From a virus, in IMG/VR virus record IMGVR_UViG_3300048597_000180, positions 1-36,954 of that record: 36,954 bases of DNA; one strand, written 5' to 3'. This document shows, piece after piece, positions 29,580 through 36,139 of this stretch. A program made the translations under genes and the position numbers. Under the pieces are notes generated by a model that saw only the letters and a program-made list of their open reading frames with translations, was not told where the DNA came from and did not search any database. Numbering within the stretch: position 1 is the stretch's first letter; every line of letters starts with the position of its first letter.

Positions 29580-29834
29580 TTATGCCGCTACCGCCAGCTG
29601 CTTGCCGTACTCCACGGCATCAACGCTTTCTCCATCTGCGAACACGATCCGCAGGGCTTCGGTTTGATGCTCATCCCTTTCGCAGTACTCCGTCACCAGG
29701 TATGTCCGGTACCCGCGGTACCAGAGCGTCGCCCGTTTGTTGTGGGATTGCTTCGCAACCCGGCAGGCCTCCACCAGGGCGGAATCGCGGGTTTGGTAGA
29801 TCGTCAGGTCGAGGGGTTTGGCTGCCAGGGTCAT
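29580..29834 (-). CDS. Small early protein
   Basis: 84 aa from the ATG at 29834; the longer upstream frame is Pro/His/Arg-rich and looks non-coding. The product includes LDLTIYQTRDSALVEACRVA, then KQSHNKRATLWYRGYRTYLV, then ERDEHQTEALRIVFADGESV, a compact alpha/beta pattern with no named family. There is no strong Shine-Dalgarno. Operon context: third gene after the leftward promoter. No function can be given. 29502-29579 holds no gene that I can see. Confidence 0.55.
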   Translation of the reverse strand: MTLAAKPLDLTIYQTRDSALVEACRVAKQSHNKRATLWYRGYRTYLVTEYCERDEHQTEALRIVFADGESVDAVEYGKQLAVAA

Positions 29835-29866
29835 CGGGAGAGGCCTTAGGGGTGAGGGGTTGGGGG

Positions 29867-29950
29867 TTAGAGGCAAACGATCACGATCAGAGCGAACACC
29901 ACGAAGGCAACCAGGGTGATTGTTCCGGTGATGGCGATGAAGTCTTTCAT
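29867..29950 (-). CDS. 27-aa single-TM micropeptide, first gene after the leftward promoter
   Basis: The ATG at 29950 opens MKDFIAITGTITLVAFVVFA then LIVIVCL, one TM helix with a basic/acidic start. The Shine-Dalgarno is weak (GAG 6 nt upstream). It is the first open frame downstream of the near-consensus promoter at 30029-30001. It pairs in character with the 31-aa peptide at 29406-29501. A tiny early membrane protein could modify host membrane processes. The size leaves room for a chance frame. Confidence 0.45.
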   Translation of the reverse strand: MKDFIAITGTITLVAFVVFALIVIVCL

Positions 29951-30000
29951 GAGGTGCTCGACTTTGAGGAAGTTGATGGTTGAAACAGCTGTGATGACAG

Positions 30001-30029
30001 AATATAGTGTCAATAAGACCTAGTGTCAA
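30001..30029 (-). promoter_or_regulatory. Leftward early promoter (PR-like)
   Basis: On the minus strand TTGACA (30029-30024), a 17-base spacer, then TATATT (30006-30001) form a near-consensus sigma-70 promoter. It faces the early operon and lies back-to-back with the plus-strand repressor gene. The -35 box and spacer coincide with the two operator repeats, so repressor binding would block it. Confidence 0.8.
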
Positions 30030-30033
30030 TAAG
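30005..30033. promoter_or_regulatory. Tandem operator repeats next to the repressor gene
   Basis: TAGTGTCAATAAG occurs at 30005-30017 and again at 30021-30033, 16 bp apart, and an inverted half-site CACTA follows at 30034-30038. The repeats overlap the -35 element and spacer of the leftward promoter. They are the likely binding sites of the XRE protein encoded 44 bp away, giving a lambda-like switch. Confidence 0.7.
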
Positions 30034-30076
30034 CACTAAAGATTTACTTTCAGAACGTCGAAGAGGAGAAACGTAA

Positions 30077-30331
30077 GTGCTGAACGGAACGATAGATATG
30101 CTGCTCGCAGAAAAAATTAAAGAAGCTATGATGCTCGCAGGCATCAAGAGCGAACGAGAGCTTGCAGAGCTTTCAGGGGTCTCATATGGGACTGTGCACA
30201 ACTACATCATGGGAAGACGGGAGCCGTCGTTTTTCAAGCTGATGAAGATCGCTAAGGCATGCGGCAAGGAAATTAACTACTTTGCTGATGCCGACGAGGT
30301 GACAGGAAAGCCACCGAAGAAGGGGAAATAG
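30077..30331 (+). CDS. XRE-family HTH repressor (CI-like)
   Basis: 84 aa from a GTG with AGAGGAG 8 nt upstream. The HTH_3 domain is nearly complete: LLAEKIKEAMMLAGIKSERE, then LAELSGVSYGTVHNYIMGRR, then EPSFFKLMKIAKACGKEINY. The recognition helix is in VSYGTVHNYIMGRR. A short basic tail follows, with no protease/oligomerisation domain, so it is a small repressor of the Cro/CI-HTH type. It is transcribed away from the early operon across a shared operator. An ATG seven codons in is an alternative start. Confidence 0.85.
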   Translation: MLNGTIDMLLAEKIKEAMMLAGIKSERELAELSGVSYGTVHNYIMGRREPSFFKLMKIAKACGKEINYFADADEVTGKPPKKGK

Positions 30332-30391
30332 CTTGCGGTAGGGCACGAATAAGCTAGGCTTGGGGCGTAATTTCTCATTCGAGCCTCAGCT

Positions 30392-31141
30392 ATGCACATC
30401 CTACTTGCTATTGCGATTGTTTTGATTCCCGTTCTCCAAGACGCCCCTTCAAAAGAAGGAGAGAAAAAGGGGAAGTTGATCCTCAGGAAGCCACACAACA
30501 TTAAAGTAGGTGATGAATTTTACTTAGGAACGGAGGGAAAGTACCTTGATGTAAAATATGAAAACCAAGATGTTGCTATTATCGCAATAGCCTTGTTCTG
30601 TGATGAATATGTAAAGTATGTTGTTGCTGGGGATGGGACAGGCATCAAGGAGATGATTAGGGGAAACAGGCTATTTACAACAGCACATGGTACAAAAGCA
30701 AAAATACTTCAGCTATCAAAAATACCATTCAAGAATATTGAGATTTTCGAAGTAAGACTTTTAGATGGAGAAATGAAGGACAAAAAAGGTTACGTGTTCA
30801 GCCATGACATATTCGAACCTGTTGATCTAGAGCTAGCTGAGAAAAGGAAAGTTCAAGCTCAAAAAGAGCTAGATCAAGAACGCGAAGCTCAAGAGAAGCT
30901 TACAGCCAAGAATCGTGAACAGGCCGAGAAGCGAAAGAGCATGGAAGCGAAGGCTAAAGCAGACAAGAAACTGGCCGAAGATGAAGCCAAAGCCGCCGAG
31001 CTCCTGAAGCATGCAAAACGCTGGCTTGCCGAAGGCGACAAGGAACTCGCCAAGAAACGACTGGACGATCTATTGAAGCGATTCCCCACCAGCCAGGCCG
31101 CTCCTGAGGCGAAGAAGCTGCTGGGGGAGATCGGGAAGTAG
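30392..31141 (+). CDS. Secreted coiled-coil protein (lysogenic accessory gene)
   Basis: 249 aa. A short N-terminal signal sequence (MHILLAIAIVLIPVLQDAPS) is followed by an extracytoplasmic beta-rich domain (VGDEFYLGTEGKYLDVKYEN), a Lys/Glu/Ala coiled coil at about residues 145-205, and a TPR-like C-terminus (HAKRWLAEGDKELAKKRLDD, then LLKRFPTSQAAPEAKKLLG). Bases 30500-30850 are AT-richer than the phage core, suggesting separate acquisition. It is transcribed with the repressor direction, so it may be expressed in the lysogen. No family was recognised. A surface-change or exclusion role is inference. Confidence 0.6.
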   Translation: MHILLAIAIVLIPVLQDAPSKEGEKKGKLILRKPHNIKVGDEFYLGTEGKYLDVKYENQDVAIIAIALFCDEYVKYVVAGDGTGIKEMIRGNRLFTTAHGTKAKILQLSKIPFKNIEIFEVRLLDGEMKDKKGYVFSHDIFEPVDLELAEKRKVQAQKELDQEREAQEKLTAKNREQAEKRKSMEAKAKADKKLAEDEAKAAELLKHAKRWLAEGDKELAKKRLDDLLKRFPTSQAAPEAKKLLGEIGK

Positions 31142-31169
31142 AACGAAAACCACTATTAAGGAATGCCCC

Positions 31170-31325
31170 ATGCCAGATCCACACCAACCACAACAGCCAC
31201 CTCCTGAAGAATCGAAGAGGCTTCAGGAATCAGTAGATCCAAATTCGATTATTCCCCACAGGCCACCATTCGTGCCTATCCGCCCTCAACCCACTACCTC
31301 AACTGATTCGACCGAGAAGAAATAA
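31170..31325 (+). CDS. 51-aa Pro-rich protein
   Basis: ATG at 31170 with AAGGA seven bases upstream. The peptide is MPDPHQPQQPPPEESKRLQE, then SVDPNSIIPHRPPFVPIRPQ, then PTTSTDSTEKK. It has no hydrophobic segment and is likely disordered. It follows the secreted coiled-coil gene by 28 bases on the same strand, and its stop overlaps the start of a second Pro-rich frame (TAATG). No function can be given. Confidence 0.45.
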   Translation: MPDPHQPQQPPPEESKRLQESVDPNSIIPHRPPFVPIRPQPTTSTDSTEKK

Positions 31326-31492
31326 TGCCAAGGTACCAACCTCCCCAACCGACTCCACCCATTAGGCCACCAAGTTATCCCGTTCAGCCTGGGGAGAAGC
31401 GCATGAACCCCCAGCCGCACCGTCCACCTTCTCAGCCGGTGCGGCCTGTGCCGGTACCTTCGCCACCTCCACCACCCCAGCGGAGCAAGTAG
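31325..31492 (+). CDS. 55-aa Pro-rich basic protein, antisense-overlapped
   Basis: The ATG overlaps the previous stop (TAATG). The product is MPRYQPPQPTPPIRPPSYPV, then QPGEKRMNPQPHRPPSQPVR, then PVPVPSPPPPPQRSK, about 40 percent Pro. It lies opposite the last 130 bases of the SLATT-like gene, so only one of the two ends may be truly coding, or both overlap tail-to-tail. The coupling to the upstream Pro-rich frame favours translation. Confidence 0.4.
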   Translation: MPRYQPPQPTPPIRPPSYPVQPGEKRMNPQPHRPPSQPVRPVPVPSPPPPPQRSK

Positions 31493-31982
31493 TTGCAGGC
31501 AATCTTGAGGCCGTTTCCTCATTTAAGCATTGCTCCAAGAAAGGGCGATCAACTGATCTCTCCATCGAGTGGAGGGCATTCGATTTCGTTTGCAACTCAG
31601 TAAGTCGATCGATAACGTTTCCGTTCACTGTATCATCTTCACTCTTCATGCAAACCTTCAACTCTTCAGCATCGACATCGCTACGAAGATCACTCCAAAG
31701 TCGATACATTTCACTGTGTTCTTTATCCCAATCGCCAACTGGTATGATGTTCATTGCAAATGCCGCAACAGAAGAGATAACTGCCAACCAAAGTGCAGTC
31801 CAAGGATAATCGAAACCCGGGACGGACATTACCAGACTGACAACCGTCATAATGACAACCACAATTTTAATACAGCGATCCCATGCTCTCCAAAATGTTG
31901 CATAGGCTTGATGATACCTATGATTCATTCCGCAAATAACTGAGAGAGAGTAGTTGCGATTTCTGTATTCTCTGACCTGCAT
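31362..31982 (-). CDS. SLATT-like two-TM membrane protein
   Basis: 206 aa from the ATG at 31982 (GGAG eight bases upstream). N-terminal QVREYRNRNYSLSVICGMNH and HQAYATFWRAWDRCIKIVVV lead into two TM helices (VVIMTVVSLVMSV and TALWLAVISSVAAFAMNII) joined by a short loop, then a helical part (DKEHSEMYRLWSDLRSDVDA). This layout resembles SLATT-type 2TM effectors, which are known from nucleotide-sensing defence systems as membrane-damaging parts. No cyclase or sensor gene is next to it. It may be an exclusion gene. The Ala/Pro-rich C-terminus overlaps a plus-strand frame. Confidence 0.55.
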   Translation of the reverse strand: MQVREYRNRNYSLSVICGMNHRYHQAYATFWRAWDRCIKIVVVIMTVVSLVMSVPGFDYPWTALWLAVISSVAAFAMNIIPVGDWDKEHSEMYRLWSDLRSDVDAEELKVCMKSEDDTVNGNVIDRLTELQTKSNALHSMERSVDRPFLEQCLNEETASRLPATTCSAGVVEVAKVPAQAAPAEKVDGAAGGSCASPQAERDNLVA

Positions 31983-32038
31983 TTCGATCACTCCAAAAGA
32001 CCGATGATCAGTCGGCGGTCACTGACATTATAGCAGGA

Positions 32039-32257
32039 CTACCCTTCCTGCACTTTCACCGCATTGTCAAACGAGTTACTCCCCTCGTCGTACCTGGGCT
32101 GAGGCCCTGTCTTCTTACCATAGCATCCGATCATCGGTGTCAGCCTGGCGATCACCGACTTCAGGCACTTCTTGCAGTACCTGTGATCATTTGTGACAGC
32201 AGGCTTCTTGATGCAGCTGCAGCAGATCCCGTCGGTTCGTGGTGTCGGAAGATTCAT
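32039..32257 (-). CDS. Small zinc-ribbon protein
   Basis: 72 aa. The N-terminal half is a four-Cys ribbon: RTDGICCSCIKKPAVTNDHR, then YCKKCLKSVIARLTPMIG. The rest is polar and basic (YGKKTGPQPRYDEGSNSFDN). It follows the wHTH gene by 16 bases and belongs to the promoter at 32930-32902. Such proteins often bind nucleic acid or RNA polymerase, but the sequence shows no more than metal binding. Confidence 0.6.
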   Translation of the reverse strand: MNLPTPRTDGICCSCIKKPAVTNDHRYCKKCLKSVIARLTPMIGCYGKKTGPQPRYDEGSNSFDNAVKVQEG

Positions 32258-32273
32258 AGTCGAGTTCCTTGTC

Positions 32274-32813
32274 TTAGAAGCATGTGAACTTAGAGAGCCC
32301 GGACCGTCCGAGCAGCCTGTTCATGAAACCAACCACCCAGCGAACCACCAGGATCACTCGATCAGCTGGTGGCTGCAGCCAGTACTTTCCGGATCCGTCA
32401 GTCTGGATCATGGTTCCATAGGCGGGATCATCCTTGAGGATGTCGCTGATCTTCTGCGTCTCGCCACAACCGACGGCCGCGAGATGCCTGGCACCGACGA
32501 CAGGGGTCCCTGCTTCCCAGTGCTGCCAGAGTACTTTGACTATGCGGGCCCGGAGAGGAGTGAAGAAGTACTGCACGCCAAACCAGCTCACCGAGATGAA
32601 ATCGTCAGAGTGCCTGGCAGGGGACAGCCTGGCGATGACTACCTCAAGGTGAGGTCTGAGCTTGGGGTAGTGGGAGTCGCAGAGCCTGGCGACGTAGAGC
32701 GCTGCATAGTAGCCGAGGAACTTGGAGATAGCTGTGGTGGGTTCCTGCTGGCGGCGTGGGCTGAACAATTCAGGACGTTCACGGACGAGAGTAACTTTCT
32801 TGGACTTCTTCAT
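32274..32813 (-). CDS. Winged-helix protein of a planctomycete mobile-element type
   Basis: 179 aa from the ATG at 32813, with GGGGGA upstream; the longer frame would include the promoter. The basic start (MKKSKKVTLVRERPELFSPR) precedes a helical domain, then a winged helix: LRARIVKVLWQHWEAGTPVV, then GARHLAAVGCGETQKISDIL, then DPAYGTMIQTDGSGKYWLQP. I know the pattern LWxAWExGTPxx ... PAxGTxI ... GxYxL from planctomycete mobile elements, where its role is not clear. DNA binding is likely. It is the first gene after its own promoter. Confidence 0.6.
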   Translation of the reverse strand: MKKSKKVTLVRERPELFSPRRQQEPTTAISKFLGYYAALYVARLCDSHYPKLRPHLEVVIARLSPARHSDDFISVSWFGVQYFFTPLRARIVKVLWQHWEAGTPVVGARHLAAVGCGETQKISDILKDDPAYGTMIQTDGSGKYWLQPPADRVILVVRWVVGFMNRLLGRSGLSKFTCF

Positions 32814-32901
32814 TGGAGATCCCCCTGCATGGTTCGCCCTCAGATCCTTGGATCGCGAACCGGGAAAAGGTTGGGGGTACACATCTTGTGCACGTGTCAC
32901 T

Positions 32902-32930
32902 GGTATAAACGACAGTCCAGAGGTCATCAA
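32902..32930 (-). promoter_or_regulatory. Leftward promoter for wHTH and zinc-ribbon genes
   Basis: TTGATG (32930-32925), a 17-base spacer and TATACC (32907-32902) make a fair sigma-70 promoter, 89 bases before the wHTH start. The leader holds a GTGCAC/GTGTCAC patch that could be an operator. From 32941 to 33029 I see no gene. Confidence 0.45.
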
Positions 32931-33029
32931 GTGAACACTATGTAGTTTTTACAAGGTCCTGGAATCTGGAAGATGTACAGTTGCCAACAGCAGGTGTCAT
33001 AGACTAGAAGCAGTTCCACTCATGAGGCG

Positions 33030-33236
33030 ATGATGTCACAGTTATCAGGAATTCCTCGCTCAGACTTACCACCTCTGCCAGAGGGTTGGGACAGATTCCT
33101 TCCATTCAGTGGGGGTGAAGATTGGGAAGGTAATCCGATCCTTCGAGACAAAAACAACAATTACATCCCTCTCGATGAGCAAGATTACATATTCCTGGCT
33201 GCACTGATCAACGCTTGCTACAAGTCCTCTCCATGA
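33030..33236 (+). CDS. Small plus-strand protein of unknown function
   Basis: 68 aa with GAGG just before ATGATG. The sequence is MMSQLSGIPRSDLPPLPEGW, then DRFLPFSGGEDWEGNPILRD, then KNNNYIPLDEQDYIFLAALI. The residues look real (Pro/Trp/Tyr/Asp spread, no bias) and the gene ends 72 bases before the DUF1580-like start on the same strand. No family was recognised. It may form a small operon with that gene. Confidence 0.5.
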   Translation: MMSQLSGIPRSDLPPLPEGWDRFLPFSGGEDWEGNPILRDKNNNYIPLDEQDYIFLAALINACYKSSP

Positions 33237-33307
33237 TTCGACCGTAGATCGACCAGGGTTCCTGCTTGAGCCTGCATACTGACCTCGTCACCAACGCCGA
33301 GGTCACC

Positions 33308-33604
33308 ATGCCGAATCTCATCCCGCTCACCACTGTCCCTGCCCTAATCGAATCTTGGTACGGCTGGCGTCCTCACTCGATGACCGTCTTCCGCTGGACC
33401 CAGGGCGTACGTGGTGGCCAGCACAAGCTCAAGACGATCAAGCGTGGATCTCGACGGCTGACCTCCCGCAGCGAACTCCGTCGCTTCATGCGGGCCTGGT
33501 CAGGGGACGAGCGAGATCTCGCCACTCCCCGACAGTCGAAGTCAGTGGATGAACGCGAGTTGGAGCGAGCAACAGCCAGGCTCAAGAAGATGGGTATGCT
33601 CTAA
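33308..33604 (+). CDS. DUF1580-like protein, possible excisionase
   Basis: 98 aa from the ATG at 33308 (GAGG upstream); the 14 codons before it are probably not used. The sequence MPNLIPLTTVPALIESWYGW, then RPHSMTVFRWTQGVRGGQHK, then LKTIKRGSRRLTSRSELRRF resembles the planctomycete-specific DUF1580 pattern, with a MerR/Xis-like winged helix in which TVFRWTQGVRGG is the HTH and LTSRSELRRF the wing. Such small proteins near an integrase are good excisionase candidates. It lies opposite in direction to the integrase, with the HicBA block between. Confidence 0.65.
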   Translation: MPNLIPLTTVPALIESWYGWRPHSMTVFRWTQGVRGGQHKLKTIKRGSRRLTSRSELRRFMRAWSGDERDLATPRQSKSVDERELERATARLKKMGML

Positions 33605-33631
33605 GCGATGATGTCTTCTATAGGTGAGATA

Positions 33632-33862
33632 TTAACCTACTAGCTTGTTGAACTCTTCGATAGACAGTCCAGCAGCATCAATCTGTGACTTTAGCAAGCC
33701 GGTTCCTAAGGTATCATTGTTGTGAACAGGGATGCTCAAATGATAACGACAGCCAGTTTTTTTAAGGATGAAATGACTGCCAGTAGTACGGACGTGAACG
33801 AAACCGGCGTGCTCAAAGGCACGCACGGCTTCTTTACCTGATACTCTTATGAGCTTAGGCAT
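33632..33862 (-). CDS. hicA: HicA-family toxin
   Basis: 76 aa. The HicA double-stranded RNA-binding-like fold is visible: LIRVSGKEAVRAFEHAGFVH, then VRTTGSHFILKKTG (the catalytic His in GSH), then YHLSIPVHNNDTLGTGLLKS, then QIDAAGLSIEEFNKL. It should act as an mRNA interferase. Its start overlaps hicB by 8 bases, so the antitoxin is made first, the reverse of the classic hicA-hicB order but common. Together they may stabilise the prophage. Confidence 0.9.
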   Translation of the reverse strand: MPKLIRVSGKEAVRAFEHAGFVHVRTTGSHFILKKTGCRYHLSIPVHNNDTLGTGLLKSQIDAAGLSIEEFNKLVG

Positions 33863-34166
33863 TCACATATACCCAGACGTAATGAGATCCTTCAATGGAC
33901 TCGTTGTTTTCGGTCCAGGGTATCTCTTCCCCACTATCTGAATATGACTCAATCGCACCTTTTGCTGCTTCTTTTGCGTTGGTGATGGCTTCCTTTTTAG
34001 TCTTACCCTGGCTTCCAACACCCGGTAAATTCACAGCAACTGCAGTGAAGACATCATCCTCCTGCGTAACACGTAATTGAATTCGATAGTCCTCACGCGT
34101 TTCCCATGCATCGAGAACTTCGACATTACCGTCACTTTCGCAAATGGTAATGGGTTCAGCTATCAT
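33855..34166 (-). CDS. hicB: HicB-family antitoxin
   Basis: 103 aa from the ATG at 34166 (GGAG nine bases upstream), overlapping the end of the DUF6941-like gene by 11 bases. The HicB partial RNase H fold reads YRIQLRVTQEDDVFTAVAVN, then LPGVGSQGKTKKEAITNAKE, then AAKGAIESYSDSGEEIPW, the usual LPGCxxxGxTxEEA pattern. No C-terminal HTH is visible in the last 20 residues, so operator binding may rest with a partner or the upstream gene product. Confidence 0.87.
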   Translation of the reverse strand: MIAEPITICESDGNVEVLDAWETREDYRIQLRVTQEDDVFTAVAVNLPGVGSQGKTKKEAITNAKEAAKGAIESYSDSGEEIPWTENNESIEGSHYVWVYVNA

Positions 34167-34641
34167 GGCGTTCTTCTCCGGGAGATTCTTGAGGTCCTTC
34201 GGGTCGATAATCAGAAACGACAATCCTGTGAGACCCGATAATCTCACCTTCCCAAAGCAAATCTAAGGAATATACCCCAGATTCTGGAAAGAGTTTGTCG
34301 TGTGGTGGCAGTGGCTGAGTAATTTCAACAACTGCAAACCGATCATTACACTTGATCGCAAGCTCCATGCCAAAGCGGAGCTTGTTCTTTGAGACGTTGA
34401 CAAACTGAAGCGTCACCTTCGTGTTGTCAACAACGTCAGTCAGACTTATATAGATCCATGGGCATCCAGGGTGAGTGCCTCCAGGGATCAGTTGCCTTTT
34501 AGTCCCATCAGCTAACTCTAGTTTAGACACAGTTAGCTTGGCTTTGGTAACGGCGTTGAAGGTTCCGGCGATCACTTTCTTACCAGATACATCAGAATAG
34601 ACATGATCTGCTAAGAGAATTGCCTGGAGAATGGGCTTCAT
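34156..34641 (-). CDS. DUF6941-like protein, first gene of the HicBA operon
   Basis: 161 aa. The N-terminus MKPILQAILLADHVYSDVSG then KKVIAGTFNAVTKAKLTV has the look of DUF6941 proteins (PxLQAxLLADxVYxDxxxGKKxIAGTFN). A beta-rich body follows (CPWIYISLTDVVDNTKVTLQ, RFGMELAIKCNDRFAVVEIT), ending in a conserved LDLLWEGEIIGSHRIVV. Their function is not known to me. It precedes hicB with overlapping ends and follows the promoter at 34671-34666. A shared transcript with the toxin-antitoxin pair is likely. Confidence 0.65.
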   Translation of the reverse strand: MKPILQAILLADHVYSDVSGKKVIAGTFNAVTKAKLTVSKLELADGTKRQLIPGGTHPGCPWIYISLTDVVDNTKVTLQFVNVSKNKLRFGMELAIKCNDRFAVVEITQPLPPHDKLFPESGVYSLDLLWEGEIIGSHRIVVSDYRPEGPQESPGEERHDS

Positions 34642-34665
34642 ATCGTTACCAAGTCGGTCTGATAC

Positions 34666-34680
34666 ATTATACGCCGTATA
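34666..34680 (-). promoter_or_regulatory. -10 box with overlapping palindrome upstream of the HicBA operon
   Basis: TATAAT (34671-34666, minus strand) lies 24 bases before the DUF6941-like start, and a 13-bp palindrome TATACG-C-CGTATA (34668-34680) overlaps it. That is a typical place for autoregulation of a toxin-antitoxin operon. No good -35 box was seen. The rest of 34681-34773 has no gene. Confidence 0.5.
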
Positions 34681-34773
34681 CCCTTTCGGATAGACCTAGT
34701 CTAGCTTACCTTATCGACCACACCAAATGCATTCCTGGAGTTTTCATATTATCCAGTCAATTCTCATATATGC

Positions 34774-35865
34774 CTAACCCAGCTTCTTCATCGCCTTGAA
34801 TGCCTTCCTTTTGTTCTGCTCGGCATAGATCTGAGTCGTCTCCACCTTCTTGTGACCGAGCAGCACACGGGCAATCTCAAGCCCGTATCGTCTTCTGAAC
34901 CTAGTGCCAGCATTGTGCCTGAGCTGATTCGGCGACCATCGATCGATCGCATCACGTTCGCAGACTCGCTCGATGTACTGTTGATAGTTCCTGACGGTGT
35001 AGGCGTTTCGCTTTCCCGTTCGGCTCAGGGCTGCTATGAAGCAGGGTCTGTCAGCATCCCGCAACAACCACGGTGCCAGGATCGCTTGAGCCTTCTTGCC
35101 AATGTAGATCTCCCGGCTGTCGTCTTCGTGATCTGCGGTTTTGTGCCTCTCCGGCCGGTACACCCAGACCTTACGTGAACGGTCGACCTGGCCAGGTGTG
35201 ATCCTGCAGACTTCCCCTGGTCGCATGCCCGTATAGAGCTGCAGGCGGATCATTGCCACGATCTCCGGCCTGGATCCAGCCATCACCGCTTTGATCGCAT
35301 CGAACTTGGCTGGCTTAATGCGTGCCTTCTCTTTGGCTTCACTTCTTCCTTTCCTCAACCCCTTCACTGCACTCAGCGCGTGATGCACACTTCCTGGGAT
35401 CAGCTCCTCCTCAACTGCCCAGGCGAACACCTGCTTGATCCTTCTGATGTGCGAGTTGATGTTCCGCCTGGCGTACTCACCATCGATCATGCTCTGGCGA
35501 ACAGCCTTCAGCTTCTTTGGTGTGAAGTCCTTGGCAGGCAACCGGCCATACATCTTGACCAGAGCTTTGCAGCTGTATCGGAAGTTGCTCAGTTCGTCAG
35601 TCTCGTCTTTGCCACGCTTCCGGTACTTCCCCTGAGCGTGAGACATGAAGGCATCAAAGATGGTGATGATCGCAGGCGCCTTGGACCTGACGACATGACA
35701 ACCAGCTGCACGCCATTCGACGAGCAGACATTCGTACCACTGCTGAACTGCAGCGGGAATGAACTTGGGATGGGGCCAGCGGTGAGGTGTGGAATAATGG
35801 TCGACCCCGTTGAGTCTGACGACTCCGAGGCCACGTGCGTGACGTGTAAGTTTAGGGGGTTCCAT
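34774..35865 (-). CDS. int: Tyrosine recombinase (phage integrase)
   Basis: 363 aa from the ATG at 35865; an upstream TTG frame would run over the arm-site palindrome. The N-terminal SAM-like domain (FRYSCKALVKMYGRLPAKDF) precedes the catalytic domain. Active-site residues are Arg about 215 (LYTGMRPGEVCRI), Lys about 242 (PERHKTADHE), Arg about 316 in PNQLRHNAGTR, His about 338 in LLGHKKVETTQ and Tyr about 347 in QIYAEQNKR. The first His of the HxxR box is replaced by Asn, as in many planctomycete integrases. It should recombine the adjacent tRNA-Val-like att site. Confidence 0.93.
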   Translation of the reverse strand: MEPPKLTRHARGLGVVRLNGVDHYSTPHRWPHPKFIPAAVQQWYECLLVEWRAAGCHVVRSKAPAIITIFDAFMSHAQGKYRKRGKDETDELSNFRYSCKALVKMYGRLPAKDFTPKKLKAVRQSMIDGEYARRNINSHIRRIKQVFAWAVEEELIPGSVHHALSAVKGLRKGRSEAKEKARIKPAKFDAIKAVMAGSRPEIVAMIRLQLYTGMRPGEVCRITPGQVDRSRKVWVYRPERHKTADHEDDSREIYIGKKAQAILAPWLLRDADRPCFIAALSRTGKRNAYTVRNYQQYIERVCERDAIDRWSPNQLRHNAGTRFRRRYGLEIARVLLGHKKVETTQIYAEQNKRKAFKAMKKLG

Positions 35866-35881
35866 ATCAGATCCGGGGAAG

Positions 35882-35902
35882 TCCTCAGTACGGTACTGAG
35901 GA
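35882..35902. repeat. Palindromic arm-type site next to int
   Basis: TCCTCAGTAC (35882-35891), one central G, and GTACTGAGGA (35893-35902) form a near-perfect palindrome 17 bp before the int start. The half-site GTACTGAG recurs twice on the other side of the att core (36140-36159). They are probably integrase or excisionase binding sites, or an operator for int. Confidence 0.65.
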
Positions 35903-35976
35903 AACGCTGCATTTCCCGCATTGCTTTTCAGCAAGTCAACGATTGCAAGTCGTTGTCGGATCTAGACTTATGGAAG

Positions 35977-36018
35977 TGGGCGTTACAGGACTCGAACCTG
36001 TGACCCCCAGCGTGTCGA
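35977..36018 (-). other. Attachment core: 3' half of a tRNA-Val(GAC)-like gene
   Basis: On the minus strand the sequence holds the anticodon loop with GAC (36016-36014), the 3' anticodon strand GCTGG, variable GGGTC, T-arm ACAGG, TTCGAGT, CCTGT, the acceptor strand AACGCCC (35984-35978) and discriminator A. The right flank does not pair as an anticodon 5' strand or D-arm, so the 5' half is missing. Such 3' tRNA halves next to int are typical phage att cores. Arm-like repeats on both sides favour attP. Confidence 0.75.
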
Positions 36019-36104
36019 CCGAACGGAAGTTTCAGCTGATTGCCCTGCAATTACAGGGGTTTTCGACAGATATGGTGCTCAACTTGAGCTTAACATCAAT
36101 ATGC

Positions 36105-36132
36105 AAAAACCTGCGGAAAACCGCAGGTTTTT
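36105..36132. terminator. Strong bidirectional terminator
   Basis: AAAAACCTGCGG and CCGCAGGTTTTT form a 12-bp stem with an AAAA loop, so both strands have an A-tract before and a T-tract after the GC-rich stem. It isolates the attachment/int region from the SGNH hydrolase gene. Confidence 0.9.
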
Positions 36133-36139
36133 CACTCTT

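Noticed and set aside
35960-36060. Complete tRNA-Val gene beside int
   Set aside because: The right flank gives no acceptor 5' strand, D-arm or anticodon 5' strand that pairs with the visible 3' half, so only a 3' fragment is present.
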